A stretch of 52,213 nucleotides of DNA from CAIVAT01 sp037139855 (GTDB taxonomy: Bacteria > Bacteroidota > Bacteroidia > Bacteroidales > FEN-979). This document shows, piece by piece, positions 33,231-41,666 of this stretch. Position numbers and translations under genes: made by a program. Location: positions 1 through 52,213 of the forward strand of contig JBAXFM010000002.1 in the NCBI GenBank assembly GCA_037139855.1. Direction: 5' to 3'. How positions within the stretch are numbered: the first letter of the stretch is position 1; the number at the start of each line of letters is the position of its first letter. The notes beneath the pieces were generated by a model. It saw only the letters and a list, made by a program, of their open reading frames with translations. It made no database searches and had not been told where the DNA came from.

Positions 33231-34667
33231 ATGGAAAAGAACGCAGTTGAAGTTTGGGAAAATTGCCTGAAAGTCATAAAAGATAATATTAACTACCAAA
33301 GTTTTAAAACCTGGTTTCTTCCAATCAATGCGATTAAGTTGCAAGACCATGTTTTAACAATTCAGGTTCCAAGCCAGTTTTTTTATGAATGGCTTGAGGA
33401 ACATTATATTGGCTTACTTAAAAAAACTATTAAAAAAGAACTGGGAACAGAAGGAAGACTTGAGTACAGCATCATTGTTGATAACTCCGACACTGAACCA
33501 GGTCCTTACACGATCAAGGTACCAACAGGTGAGAAAAAAGCAACATTAAATCCGTCTGTGTCTATGCCTATCGATTTAAACAGAGGTACTTCAAAAGAAA
33601 TTCCGAACCCCTTTATTATCCCGGGGCTTAAGAAGATCAAAATTAATTCTCAACTGATCGAGAGTTATTCATTTGATAATTTCATTGAAGGTGATTGTAA
33701 CCGTTTGGCCAGATCTGCCGGCTTTGCCATTGCGAGCAACCCCGGAAAAACAGCCTTTAACCCACTCCTTATATATAGTGTAACCGGTTTGGGTAAAACT
33801 CATTTATCTCATGCCATTGGTCTTCAGGTCAAAAACAGTTTTCCGGAAAAAACGGTTCTCTATGTTACCACAGATCAATTCACCAACCAGTTTATTGATT
33901 CTGTGAGGAATAACAATCAGAATGATTTTATTCATTTTTACCAGATGATCGATGTTTTGATCCTTGATGATATTCACAACCTGGCAGGAAAGGAAAAAAC
34001 GCAGGACGTGTTTTTTCATATTTTCAACCACCTTCATCAAAAGAGCAACCAGATCATCCTGACATCGGACAAGCCTCCCGTTGAGATGAAAGGCATCGAA
34101 CCACGGCTTCTTTCCAGGTTTAAGTGGGGGTTATCAGCCGACCTGCAGGTTCCTGACCTGGAAACCCGTATTGCCATCCTTCATAAAAAATTATACAACG
34201 ACGGCATCCAGATTCCTGCCGAAGTTATTGAATACCTTGCCTATAATATCAATACCAATATCAGGGAACTCGAAGGCGCCCTGATTTCACTGCTTGCACA
34301 GTCATCCCTGAACAAGAAAACAATTACGCTGGAACTTGCCAAGCAAATGATTGACAAGTTTGTGAAAAATACCAGCCGTGAAATTTCCATCGATTATATT
34401 CAAAAGGTTGTTTGCGAGTTCTTTAATATCCCGATTGAGATGATATACTCAAAAACAAGAAAACGGGAAATCGTTCAGGCACGCCAGCTTTCCATGTATT
34501 TTTCAAAGAAACATACAAAATCATCTCTTGCCAGCATTGGCCTGCATTGCGGAAATAAGGACCATGCCACGGTATTGCATGCCTGCCGTACCGTAAACAA
34601 CCTTGTTGAAACCGACAAGCAGTTCAGGCAATTCGTTGAGGAGCTTGACAAACGGATTAAACTGTAA
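33231..34667 (+). CDS. dnaA: Chromosomal replication initiator DnaA
   Basis: 478 residues. Domain I (about 1-85) starts VEVWENCLKVIKDNINYQSFKTWF; a short linker follows; the AAA+ domain III (about 140-360) has the P-loop YSVTGLGKTH, Walker B VLILDDIHNLAGK and LTSDKPPVEMKGIEPRLLSRF; the DNA-binding domain IV ends with LASIGLHCGNKDHATVLHAC (signature, usually GRDHTTVLHA). The P-loop differs from the common GGVGLGKT: the first glycine is Ser, and the DNA-contact element reads NKDHAT. DnaA initiates replication. It heads a plus-strand operon with the phosphatase 17 bases downstream. Confidence 0.96.
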   Translation: MEKNAVEVWENCLKVIKDNINYQSFKTWFLPINAIKLQDHVLTIQVPSQFFYEWLEEHYIGLLKKTIKKELGTEGRLEYSIIVDNSDTEPGPYTIKVPTGEKKATLNPSVSMPIDLNRGTSKEIPNPFIIPGLKKIKINSQLIESYSFDNFIEGDCNRLARSAGFAIASNPGKTAFNPLLIYSVTGLGKTHLSHAIGLQVKNSFPEKTVLYVTTDQFTNQFIDSVRNNNQNDFIHFYQMIDVLILDDIHNLAGKEKTQDVFFHIFNHLHQKSNQIILTSDKPPVEMKGIEPRLLSRFKWGLSADLQVPDLETRIAILHKKLYNDGIQIPAEVIEYLAYNINTNIRELEGALISLLAQSSLNKKTITLELAKQMIDKFVKNTSREISIDYIQKVVCEFFNIPIEMIYSKTRKREIVQARQLSMYFSKKHTKSSLASIGLHCGNKDHATVLHACRTVNNLVETDKQFRQFVEELDKRIKL

Positions 34668-34684
34668 CAGAACCTGATAAGGCC

Positions 34685-35161
34685 TTGATAAAAGTACTTT
34701 TCGTTTGCACCGGCAATATCTGCCGGTCACCACTGGCAGAAGGTATTCTCCGTGAAAAATTGGAAAAACGTAAAATTCCCGCCGAAGTTGATTCTTGCGG
34801 GTTTGAATCATTTCATGTTGGCGATCATCCCGATCCCCGCGCACAGCAAGTTGCCATGAAACATGGCATCGATATTTCTGTTCACAGGGCAAAGCTGTTT
34901 ACCATTCGCGATTTTGACAGGTTTGATTTAATCTACGCGATGGATTCTACCCATTATAAGAACATCATGAAACTCGCGCGGAATGAATCCGACCGGTCGA
35001 AGGTTGACTTCATGCTGAATGTATTGTATCCCGGGGGGAATTCTGGCGTTCAGGATCCCTGGTACCATGATATAAAGGCTTTTGAAAAAGTATATGTGCA
35101 ACTGGATGAGGCTTGCGACCGGTTGGTTGCCAACATCATCGTTGATTCTATTCATCCATGA
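34685..35161 (+). CDS. Low-molecular-weight protein tyrosine phosphatase
   Basis: 158 residues from a TTG start; no in-frame ATG before the active site. The signature VCTGNICRS places the nucleophile Cys8 and Arg14, and the general acid Asp in VQDPWYHD near residue 124; both needed for catalysis are present. Targets are unknown; family members act on bacterial tyrosine kinases or arginine phosphate, and also on small phosphoesters. It follows dnaA by 17 bases and overlaps the next gene by 4 bases. Confidence 0.94.
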   Translation: MIKVLFVCTGNICRSPLAEGILREKLEKRKIPAEVDSCGFESFHVGDHPDPRAQQVAMKHGIDISVHRAKLFTIRDFDRFDLIYAMDSTHYKNIMKLARNESDRSKVDFMLNVLYPGGNSGVQDPWYHDIKAFEKVYVQLDEACDRLVANIIVDSIHP

Positions 35162-36120
35162 ACAGTGTCACCTCCATCCTGCCCGACACCATCCAGCATG
35201 CCGCAAAACGGATCGCTCCGTTTATTAACCACACACCGGTGCTGACTTCTCAAACCATCAACCGGTTATTCAATGCGGAAGTATTTCTGAAATGTGAAAA
35301 TTTCCAAAAGGTTGGCGCTTTCAAGGCCAGGGGCGCGACCAATGCCGTTTTATCGCTTGATAAAAGCAAGCTGCCGCTTGGTGTGGCCACACATTCATCA
35401 GGAAATCATGCACAGGCACTTTCATGGGCAGCTTCATTGGTAAATACCAGGGCATACATTGTCATGCCTGAGAATTCTTCTAAAATAAAGGTGGCTGCGG
35501 TAAAGGATTACGGAGGCATTATTACGTTTTGCAAACCCAACCTTGCATCACGGGAGACAACGCTTGCCCTGATTCTCGAACAGACAGGCGCTACGGAAAT
35601 ACATCCGTACAACAACGAACAGATCATTGCAGGCCAGGCTACTGCTGCACTCGAGCTGATCGGGGAAGTAAAAAATCTCGATATTATTATCGCACCGGTG
35701 GGCGGTGGCGGCTTGCTCAGCGGAACTTCCCTGGCGGTACATTATTTTCTTCCCGGAGGAATTACGATCGCGGCGGAGCCCGAACAGGCCAACGATGCTT
35801 ATTTATCCTTCACACAACAAACCTTTATCCCGTCACAAAATCCGGATACCATTGCCGATGGATTGCGCACTTCGCTCGGTTCAGTTACCTTTCCGATCAT
35901 TCTCCGGCATGTTCAAAGTATTGTTACTGTGAGTGAGGAGAGCATTGTGAAGTCGATGCGTTATTTATGGGAAAGGATGAAAATTATCGTTGAACCTTCT
36001 TCCGCAGTGCCTTTTGCCGCTCTCATGGATGGAAAAATTGATATTGCAGGAAAAAGAGCCGGCATCATTATTTCCGGAGGAAATGTTGATCTGGACGATT
36101 TACCCTGGATGAAAAAATGA
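35158..36120 (+). CDS. Threonine/serine dehydratase or serine racemase, fold-type II PLP enzyme
   Basis: 320 residues. PLP lysine Lys56 in KVGAFKARGATNA, SSGNHAQALSWA, and the phosphate cup PVGGGGLLSG match the short, ACT-less form of the family shared by catabolic threonine dehydratase and serine racemase. It deaminates threonine or serine, or racemises serine; sequence alone does not separate these. No regulatory domain, so isoleucine feedback is unlikely. The start overlaps the phosphatase stop (ATGA), and the end overlaps the methyltransferase start (ATGA). Confidence 0.92.
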   Translation: MNSVTSILPDTIQHAAKRIAPFINHTPVLTSQTINRLFNAEVFLKCENFQKVGAFKARGATNAVLSLDKSKLPLGVATHSSGNHAQALSWAASLVNTRAYIVMPENSSKIKVAAVKDYGGIITFCKPNLASRETTLALILEQTGATEIHPYNNEQIIAGQATAALELIGEVKNLDIIIAPVGGGGLLSGTSLAVHYFLPGGITIAAEPEQANDAYLSFTQQTFIPSQNPDTIADGLRTSLGSVTFPIILRHVQSIVTVSEESIVKSMRYLWERMKIIVEPSSAVPFAALMDGKIDIAGKRAGIIISGGNVDLDDLPWMKK

Positions 36121-36824
36121 CCAAAGGAAAATTATACCTGATCCCGGCGCTGCTTGCCGATGGGAGCGTGGAATCTGTTCTTCCGGAAGGAACACTGACC
36201 ATTATCCGGAGACTCAAATACTTCATTGTTGAGGAAACCCGCTCTGCCCGACGGTTTCTCATCAAAGCCGGCATTCAAACACCCATCGGTGAACTCGATT
36301 TTTTGATATTTAACGAACATTCCAAGGGTCAGGATTTGGATGAATATCTGGCTGGCGCGATCAACGGCAACGATATCGGGCTTTTATCTGAGGCTGGCGT
36401 ACCCTGTGTCGCCGATCCGGGATCATTGATCGTCAGGGCAGCCCACGAGTATGGCATCCGGGTTATTCCGCTTACCGGCCCCTCTTCCATCCTGCTTGCA
36501 TTGATGGCTTCGGGCTTTAACGGACAAAATTTTGCTTTTCTTGGTTATCTTCCTGCCGATAAAGCGGTGCTTAACAGAAAGATCAAGGAACTTGAAAAAA
36601 ATATTTTTGAAAAGGATCAGACCCAGATATTTATTGAAACACCTTATCGTAACCTGCAATTGTTTGATGCCCTGGTGCGGATTTGCAGGCCTGAGACAAG
36701 ACTTTGCCTGGCTACTGATATATCGGGCCCTTCTGAAGTGATCAAATCACTGTGCATCGCCGATTGGCATGGCCAGAAACCTGATATTCATAAGAAACCG
36801 ACTATATTTTTGTTGTATCATTAA
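36117..36824 (+). CDS. RsmI-like SAM-dependent methyltransferase (divergent form)
   Basis: 235 residues of the tetrapyrrole-methylase fold. Shares with RsmI (16S rRNA C1402 2'-O-methyltransferase) the EETRSARRFL segment, LLSEAGVPCVADPGSLIV, IPLTGPSSILLALMASG and FLGYLP. The usual N-terminal ATPIGNLxD motif is replaced by IPALLADGSVES, and the C-terminal domain is short. It is thus a shorter, divergent branch common in Bacteroidota; whether it modifies the same nucleotide is not certain. Overlaps the previous gene by 4 bases and ends the dnaA operon. Confidence 0.87.
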   Translation: MTKGKLYLIPALLADGSVESVLPEGTLTIIRRLKYFIVEETRSARRFLIKAGIQTPIGELDFLIFNEHSKGQDLDEYLAGAINGNDIGLLSEAGVPCVADPGSLIVRAAHEYGIRVIPLTGPSSILLALMASGFNGQNFAFLGYLPADKAVLNRKIKELEKNIFEKDQTQIFIETPYRNLQLFDALVRICRPETRLCLATDISGPSEVIKSLCIADWHGQKPDIHKKPTIFLLYH

Positions 36825-36835
36825 TAATAAAATAC

Positions 36836-36988
36836 TTCACGCAGATTTTCGCTGAAAAGTATGCAGATTTTCGCAGAAAAATTAATTTAATTGATTTTCA
36901 GGATAACTGAATTTTTATCTATAACCAAGGATAAATCAGTTTAAAATCTGCCTGATCTGCATTTTTTTTCAGCGAAAATCTGCGTGAA
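36836..36988. repeat. Dispersed intergenic repeat, copy C, with 23-base perfect inverted arms
   Basis: 36836-36858 and 36966-36988 are perfect 23-base inverted repeats. A second unit GCAGATTTTCGCAGAAAA (36863-36880) repeats the left arm with a 22-base period and one mismatch; AAAATCTGC at 36943-36951 is its inverted partner on the right side. The whole 153-base element is an imperfect palindrome of tandem units. It fills most of the gap between the dnaA operon and the ABC transporter genes, with no coding capacity. Confidence 0.8.
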
Positions 36989-37060
36989 ACATTAAATGTA
37001 ACAATCTTTGCAAAAATTCGTCTAAGCAACATCCGTTTTTCACATCTTATTTACAAGACC

Positions 37061-37957
37061 TTGGAAACCATCCTCTCCATTAATAATATTTCGAAAAGAT
37101 ACGGGAAGATCCAGGCCGTAAGCGACCTTTCCCTGGAAGTTAAAAAAGGTCAGGTATTTGGAATCCTCGGCCCAAATGGCAGTGGTAAAACCACCACCCT
37201 CAGCATAATTCTCGAGCTGATCAAAGCCAACAGCGGAAATTTTAAATGGTTTGGCCAAGGTCCATCCAAGGAAAGCCGCAAACGGATTGGCAGTGTGATT
37301 GAGAGTCCGAACTTTTTCCCATACCTGAGTCCCGTTGTCAACCTGAAAATTGTGGCGGATATCAAAGACCTTGGCTATGACGATATCGACCGGGTCCTGA
37401 ATCTTACCGGCCTGTACGAGCGCAGGAATACCCGGTTTAAAACCTTTTCCTTCGGCATGAAACAACGGCTTGCCGTAGCTTCTGCCCTGCTGGGAAACCC
37501 GGATGTCCTTATCCTCGATGAACCAACCAACGGACTGGATCCACAAGGCATTGCCCACATCCGTGAATTGATCCTGCTCATCGCAAGCCAGGGAACCACC
37601 ATCATCATTGCGTCTCATCTGCTTGATGAAGTTCAAAAAATATGCAGTCACGTGGCAGTGCTCAGCAAAGGAAAAAAACTTTTTGACGGCAAAGTCAGCG
37701 AGGTACTGGCCATATCCGATTCCTATGAACTATCTGCTAAAGATCTCTCACTCCTTACCACTACAATCAAAACGCATCCCGCATTCGAATCCGTTGTGGC
37801 CGGTGATGACAAAATCCAGGTTTATTTTAAGTCGGAAGTAAACCCTGAAGAAATCAATCAGTTTTTCTTTCAGCATGGAGTGACCCTCACCCATTTAGCA
37901 GAACGCAAACGCAGTCTGGAACAACATTTTCTCGAATTATTAGACAACAACAAATGA
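37061..37957 (+). CDS. ABC-2 type exporter, ATP-binding subunit
   Basis: 298 residues starting with TTG (METILSINNISKRYG; the first in-frame ATG is far inside). Walker A GPNGSGKTTT, signature SFGMKQRLA and Walker B VLILDEPTNGLDP are complete, with the switch His in IIIASHLLDE. A C-terminal extension of about 85 residues follows the ATPase core, as in many drug or lipid exporters. It overlaps its permease partner by 4 bases. The substrate is unknown. Copy C of the dispersed repeat ends 72 bases before the start. Confidence 0.93.
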   Translation: METILSINNISKRYGKIQAVSDLSLEVKKGQVFGILGPNGSGKTTTLSIILELIKANSGNFKWFGQGPSKESRKRIGSVIESPNFFPYLSPVVNLKIVADIKDLGYDDIDRVLNLTGLYERRNTRFKTFSFGMKQRLAVASALLGNPDVLILDEPTNGLDPQGIAHIRELILLIASQGTTIIIASHLLDEVQKICSHVAVLSKGKKLFDGKVSEVLAISDSYELSAKDLSLLTTTIKTHPAFESVVAGDDKIQVYFKSEVNPEEINQFFFQHGVTLTHLAERKRSLEQHFLELLDNNK

Positions 37958-38784
37958 TCAAGCTACTAAAAATTGAATTCAAGAAAATCCTGACATATAA
38001 GGTGTTCTGGATTCTTACCGGCCTCTATTTTCTTTTTCTTACCCTGGGTCTTTTCATGGCTGAGTTTATCATCAACAACATGATTAACAACATGAACAGG
38101 CATCTGCCCATTCCGCTTCCACATGTAACGATCTACTTTTTTCCCTGGGTATGGCAGAATATCACTTTTTTCGCGACCATCCGTTATGTGCTTATCTTCC
38201 CGGCAATTGTTATCATCATATTGGTTACCAATGAATTCACCTTTAAAACAATCAGGCAGAATGTGATCAATGGTTTGAGTAAAGCAGAGTTTCTGTCTTC
38301 CAAATTGCTGCTCATCCTGCTCATATCCCTGATCATGACGTTTTTATTGGCCATCGGGACCTTCATCCTGGGTCTTTCAAATACTTCAGATCTTACATTT
38401 GGAATGGTTGTTGAAAAGTCTTCCTTCATCATCGGTTTTTTCATAACCATGATCACCTTTCAGGTATATGCGCTCTTTTTTGGATTTATCTTAAGAAATA
38501 CCGGATTGTCCATCGCGTTATTCACCCTTTATATCTTCATTGCAGAACCTATTCTTTATTATTTTCTGAAAAGTCCGATTGTCTTTAAAAATGACATCTC
38601 CACCTACCTCCCGGTAAACGCGGTGCTGCGTGTCACAGAATATCCTGCGATCCAGGTCCTGAAGAGTATCATGGGATTAAATCTGCAAAACTCCATCAGC
38701 CTCACTGCCTGCTGCATCCCATTGGGGTACGCTGCCATCATGATTGGCGTTGTTTACTGGGTGCTGGAAAAAAGGGATTTGTAA
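37954..38784 (+). CDS. ABC-2 type exporter, permease subunit
   Basis: 276 residues with six predicted membrane segments (roughly 18-40, 68-95, 115-145, 150-180, 185-205, 248-270). MIKLLKIEFKKILTYKVFWILTGLYF and TFKTIRQNVINGLSKAEFLSSKL are typical of ABC-2 permeases. Overlaps the ATPase gene by 4 bases (ATGA), so the two form one exporter, probably as two ATPases and two permeases. Substrate unknown; convergent with the VWA protein gene. Confidence 0.9.
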   Translation: MIKLLKIEFKKILTYKVFWILTGLYFLFLTLGLFMAEFIINNMINNMNRHLPIPLPHVTIYFFPWVWQNITFFATIRYVLIFPAIVIIILVTNEFTFKTIRQNVINGLSKAEFLSSKLLLILLISLIMTFLLAIGTFILGLSNTSDLTFGMVVEKSSFIIGFFITMITFQVYALFFGFILRNTGLSIALFTLYIFIAEPILYYFLKSPIVFKNDISTYLPVNAVLRVTEYPAIQVLKSIMGLNLQNSISLTACCIPLGYAAIMIGVVYWVLEKRDL

Positions 38785-38798
38785 AGATTCCGGGAAAA

Positions 38799-40901
38799 TT
38801 ACATTCCTTCGCGCTTCCTGATAACCCATTCTGCCGAAAGCAGCGCCAGGATCAGGAGAAAAAGCCATGGATTTCCGATCAGATCCGACATCCGCTGCTG
38901 ATAGATGGAAACAGAACGTATGTCGTCGCGGGCGATAATTTTATCGGCAAGTTTGTTTATATCTGCCTTGTTTACCATCTCTCCGTTGTGTGACGAGGCA
39001 ATTCTGAAAAGAAGATTGTGGTCAGCAAGCAGATTGGAACTTTCAACGTTTACCTGTTCAATGAAAAACTTTCCCGACTTCTGATACACGGAAGTACCAA
39101 CCTTTACCGAAGCTGAATAGGAATATTCGCCAATGGGAAACAGACCGGCATTGAGATAATACGATTTGTTTGTTTTACTGAATACAAAGGGATAGGCTTT
39201 GTTTTGAGCATCGGTGATGGTGATGTTGATATCCTGATCATTAATTAATTCATAGGATGCATTGAAAACCTCTGCGTCCATTTCAACCGGTTCATTTTCT
39301 GAGATCCGGCTGTTGATATGAATCCTGAAGAAGCTTTTATCATCTTTCGTTGAGAGATACTGCGCTATTTTATCAATCATCAGATCAAAGGATTCATGGC
39401 TGGATTGCTGAATAAAATCAGCGATCCTCCATCGCCATATGTTTTCACCTGCAATGAATCCTACCTTTTTCTCCGCAACCCGGGTAAACATGATCATGGG
39501 GGTGCGGGTGGTCACATTTCCAATTTTCTGATAAAACAGAATTTCAGACAGCGGACTAAACTGGTAGGTACCGAAAGGGCATTGCAGTGGAGGAAACTCT
39601 TTGAAAACCGCAATATCTTTTTTATCCATGGAAAAGAGCGAAAATTCCTCATTTACCATTGGCTGCGATTCTGAAAAGGCATTTCTAGACGAATTGACGA
39701 TCAATCCCGTTTTAAGATTATTGAGTGAATTCAAATCCGTTTGTGAACCAACAATAATGAGTAAAGATGCCTTTGATTTGATCAATGTGCTAAAATCGGC
39801 CACATTGGTCACCGAAGGCAGCTGGTTGAGAATCACCAGGTCGTATTTATCCCAGGTCTTCGGCAGGTTGTCGGCCCTGAGCAGATCAATATCAAAATGC
39901 GATGAGCCTTCAAGCCCCTTTTGAATGGCGGTAACATCCGGATGGGGTGAATCAAAAATAAGTGCAACTTTCTGGCGCGCATCAAGCACTTCAACAATGA
40001 AACTGGCGCTGTTGTTCGCTTTGCTTCCCTCCCCTTGTATCTCGCTGAGCTGAAGGGTGTATTTTACAATACCCTTGTTACCGGCTTCGAGCATAAACGG
40101 AACTTTTTGCAGCGTGTGGTCGCTGTTAGCCCTGATCTCCCTGGCTTCAAGCAAATGTGAACCCTGCGAGAGCGTCAGTTTTGCCGAGGAACCCGCACAT
40201 TTATTCATCTCAACCAACACCTCCGCCGGAAATTTATCACCCTTGTAGGCAGTTTTATTGACCATGATTTTTCGAATCAGGATATCTTTTTTTAACAAGG
40301 TATCCCCAAGAGCCAGCGTGTACACGGGATAGGTTACGCTCCGTGCTGCATAAAACGGATCTGTTCCTTCATTATAGATGCCGTCGGAAGCCAGGATGAG
40401 GGCCGCCGCATTCCGGTTGGAGAAACGTGTATTTATTTCGTTAAAAAAAGTTGAAATATCAGTCTTTACGCCCCTGTAAGATGCATCAAAGCCATTGATG
40501 AGTTTGTCGCCAAACGAATACACCTTGACATCGCATTTTTTTTGCAATTCCTTTACCAGCGAATCGATTGATTTCGGGAACACTTTACGATAATAATCCG
40601 AATCACTGGTCAGCACCATTGACCTTGAATTATCAATGCCAATGATTACAATGGGTTTCTCAACAATTTTATCAGATTGTTTGACCAGAGGGCCTAAAAG
40701 AAGAAAAGAGATCAATGAAACCGAAATAAATCTGAATACCAGCATCAACCGATGGGTTGTTTGCTTTAATCCTTTTTTAACATCCCGGTAGTAGAGAACA
40801 AAAGCATAAACAGCTCCCAGCAGGAGACAGAAAAACACAAGGACAACTGGGTATTCAGTAACAAGTGCCACAACAAATATTAAGTATGCAACCCACCACA
40901 A
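38799..40901 (-). CDS. Large membrane protein with von Willebrand A domain
   Basis: 700 residues. Two N-terminal membrane segments (about 3-33 and 50-68), a VWA domain from about 83 with the MIDAS motif IGIDNSRSM (DxSxS) and LILASDGIYNEG, a middle region resembling a glutamine-amidotransferase-like fold (LIFDSPHPDVTAIQKGL, DLVILNQLP), and a C-terminal membrane helix (about 675-693) with the basic end RKREGM. This is the layout of BatA-like or membrane VWA proteins of Bacteroidota with periplasmic domains. The start overlaps the end of fabG by 22 bases. Function unknown; a role in envelope or protein-quality control is conjecture. Confidence 0.85.
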   Translation of the reverse strand: MWWVAYLIFVVALVTEYPVVLVFFCLLLGAVYAFVLYYRDVKKGLKQTTHRLMLVFRFISVSLISFLLLGPLVKQSDKIVEKPIVIIGIDNSRSMVLTSDSDYYRKVFPKSIDSLVKELQKKCDVKVYSFGDKLINGFDASYRGVKTDISTFFNEINTRFSNRNAAALILASDGIYNEGTDPFYAARSVTYPVYTLALGDTLLKKDILIRKIMVNKTAYKGDKFPAEVLVEMNKCAGSSAKLTLSQGSHLLEAREIRANSDHTLQKVPFMLEAGNKGIVKYTLQLSEIQGEGSKANNSASFIVEVLDARQKVALIFDSPHPDVTAIQKGLEGSSHFDIDLLRADNLPKTWDKYDLVILNQLPSVTNVADFSTLIKSKASLLIIVGSQTDLNSLNNLKTGLIVNSSRNAFSESQPMVNEEFSLFSMDKKDIAVFKEFPPLQCPFGTYQFSPLSEILFYQKIGNVTTRTPMIMFTRVAEKKVGFIAGENIWRWRIADFIQQSSHESFDLMIDKIAQYLSTKDDKSFFRIHINSRISENEPVEMDAEVFNASYELINDQDINITITDAQNKAYPFVFSKTNKSYYLNAGLFPIGEYSYSASVKVGTSVYQKSGKFFIEQVNVESSNLLADHNLLFRIASSHNGEMVNKADINKLADKIIARDDIRSVSIYQQRMSDLIGNPWLFLLILALLSAEWVIRKREGM

Positions 40902-41626
40902 ACCGGAATTGCCTGTCCGGTTACATATGAACTAAGATCGGATGCAAGGAAAAGGGCCAGATTTGCCACATCTTCAGGTGTTCCGGCACGTTTCATGGGG
41001 ATATCCTGGATCCATTTGTCGCGGAATTCCTGAGGTAACCGGGCCGTCATCTCGGTTTCAATATAGCCGGGTGCAATTGCATTGCAGCGGATGTTGCGTG
41101 AGCCCAGTTCCTGTGCAATTGATTTTGTAAAGCCAATGATTCCCGCTTTGGAGGCAGCATAATTTGACTGTCCGCTGTTTCCTTCAACGCCAACGACCGA
41201 GCTCATATTGATGATCGAACCAAACCTTTGTTTGATCATGACCTTCTGGATCGCTTTTGTCAGATTGAAAACAGATTTAAGGTTGACATTGATCACCCGG
41301 TCCCAATCCTGTTCCGTCATGCGTAAAAGTAAGTTATCGCGGGTAATCCCGGCGTTGTTTACCAGCACATCGATGGTTTCAAAATCCTCCATGATGGCGG
41401 TAATCAATTGTTCGCTGTCGGTAAATGAACTTGCATCGGATGCATATCCTTTGGCTTTTACGCCAAATGCGGTAAGTTCCTGCTCCAGCTGTTTCGCGTC
41501 ATCATTGTATTGTATATCTGAAAAGGCGATGTTGGCGCCATTTTCTGCAAATTTCAAGGCTATAGACTTTCCGATGCCACGATTTGCACCGGTAATTAAA
41601 ACAGTTTTTCCTTCAAGTAACTTCAT
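40880..41626 (-). CDS. fabG: 3-oxoacyl-[acyl-carrier-protein] reductase
   Basis: 248 residues. Classical short-chain dehydrogenase: TGANRGIGKSIA for NADPH, NNAGITRDNLLLRMTEQDWD, Ser in INMSSVVGVEG, YAASKAG (Tyr and Lys of the catalytic triad) and the FabG-specific PGYIETEMTARLP. Reduces 3-ketoacyl-ACP in fatty-acid elongation. The C terminus (YVTGQAIPVCGGL) is normal. It follows the phosphorylase fusion by 40 bases and overlaps the VWA gene. Other reductase roles remain possible because the SDR family is large, but the FabG-type motifs are complete. Confidence 0.93.
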   Translation of the reverse strand: MKLLEGKTVLITGANRGIGKSIALKFAENGANIAFSDIQYNDDAKQLEQELTAFGVKAKGYASDASSFTDSEQLITAIMEDFETIDVLVNNAGITRDNLLLRMTEQDWDRVINVNLKSVFNLTKAIQKVMIKQRFGSIINMSSVVGVEGNSGQSNYAASKAGIIGFTKSIAQELGSRNIRCNAIAPGYIETEMTARLPQEFRDKWIQDIPMKRAGTPEDVANLALFLASDLSSYVTGQAIPVCGGLHT

Positions 41627-41666
41627 ATCTGATAATTAAATTTATGCTGATAAACAACCGTTAATA

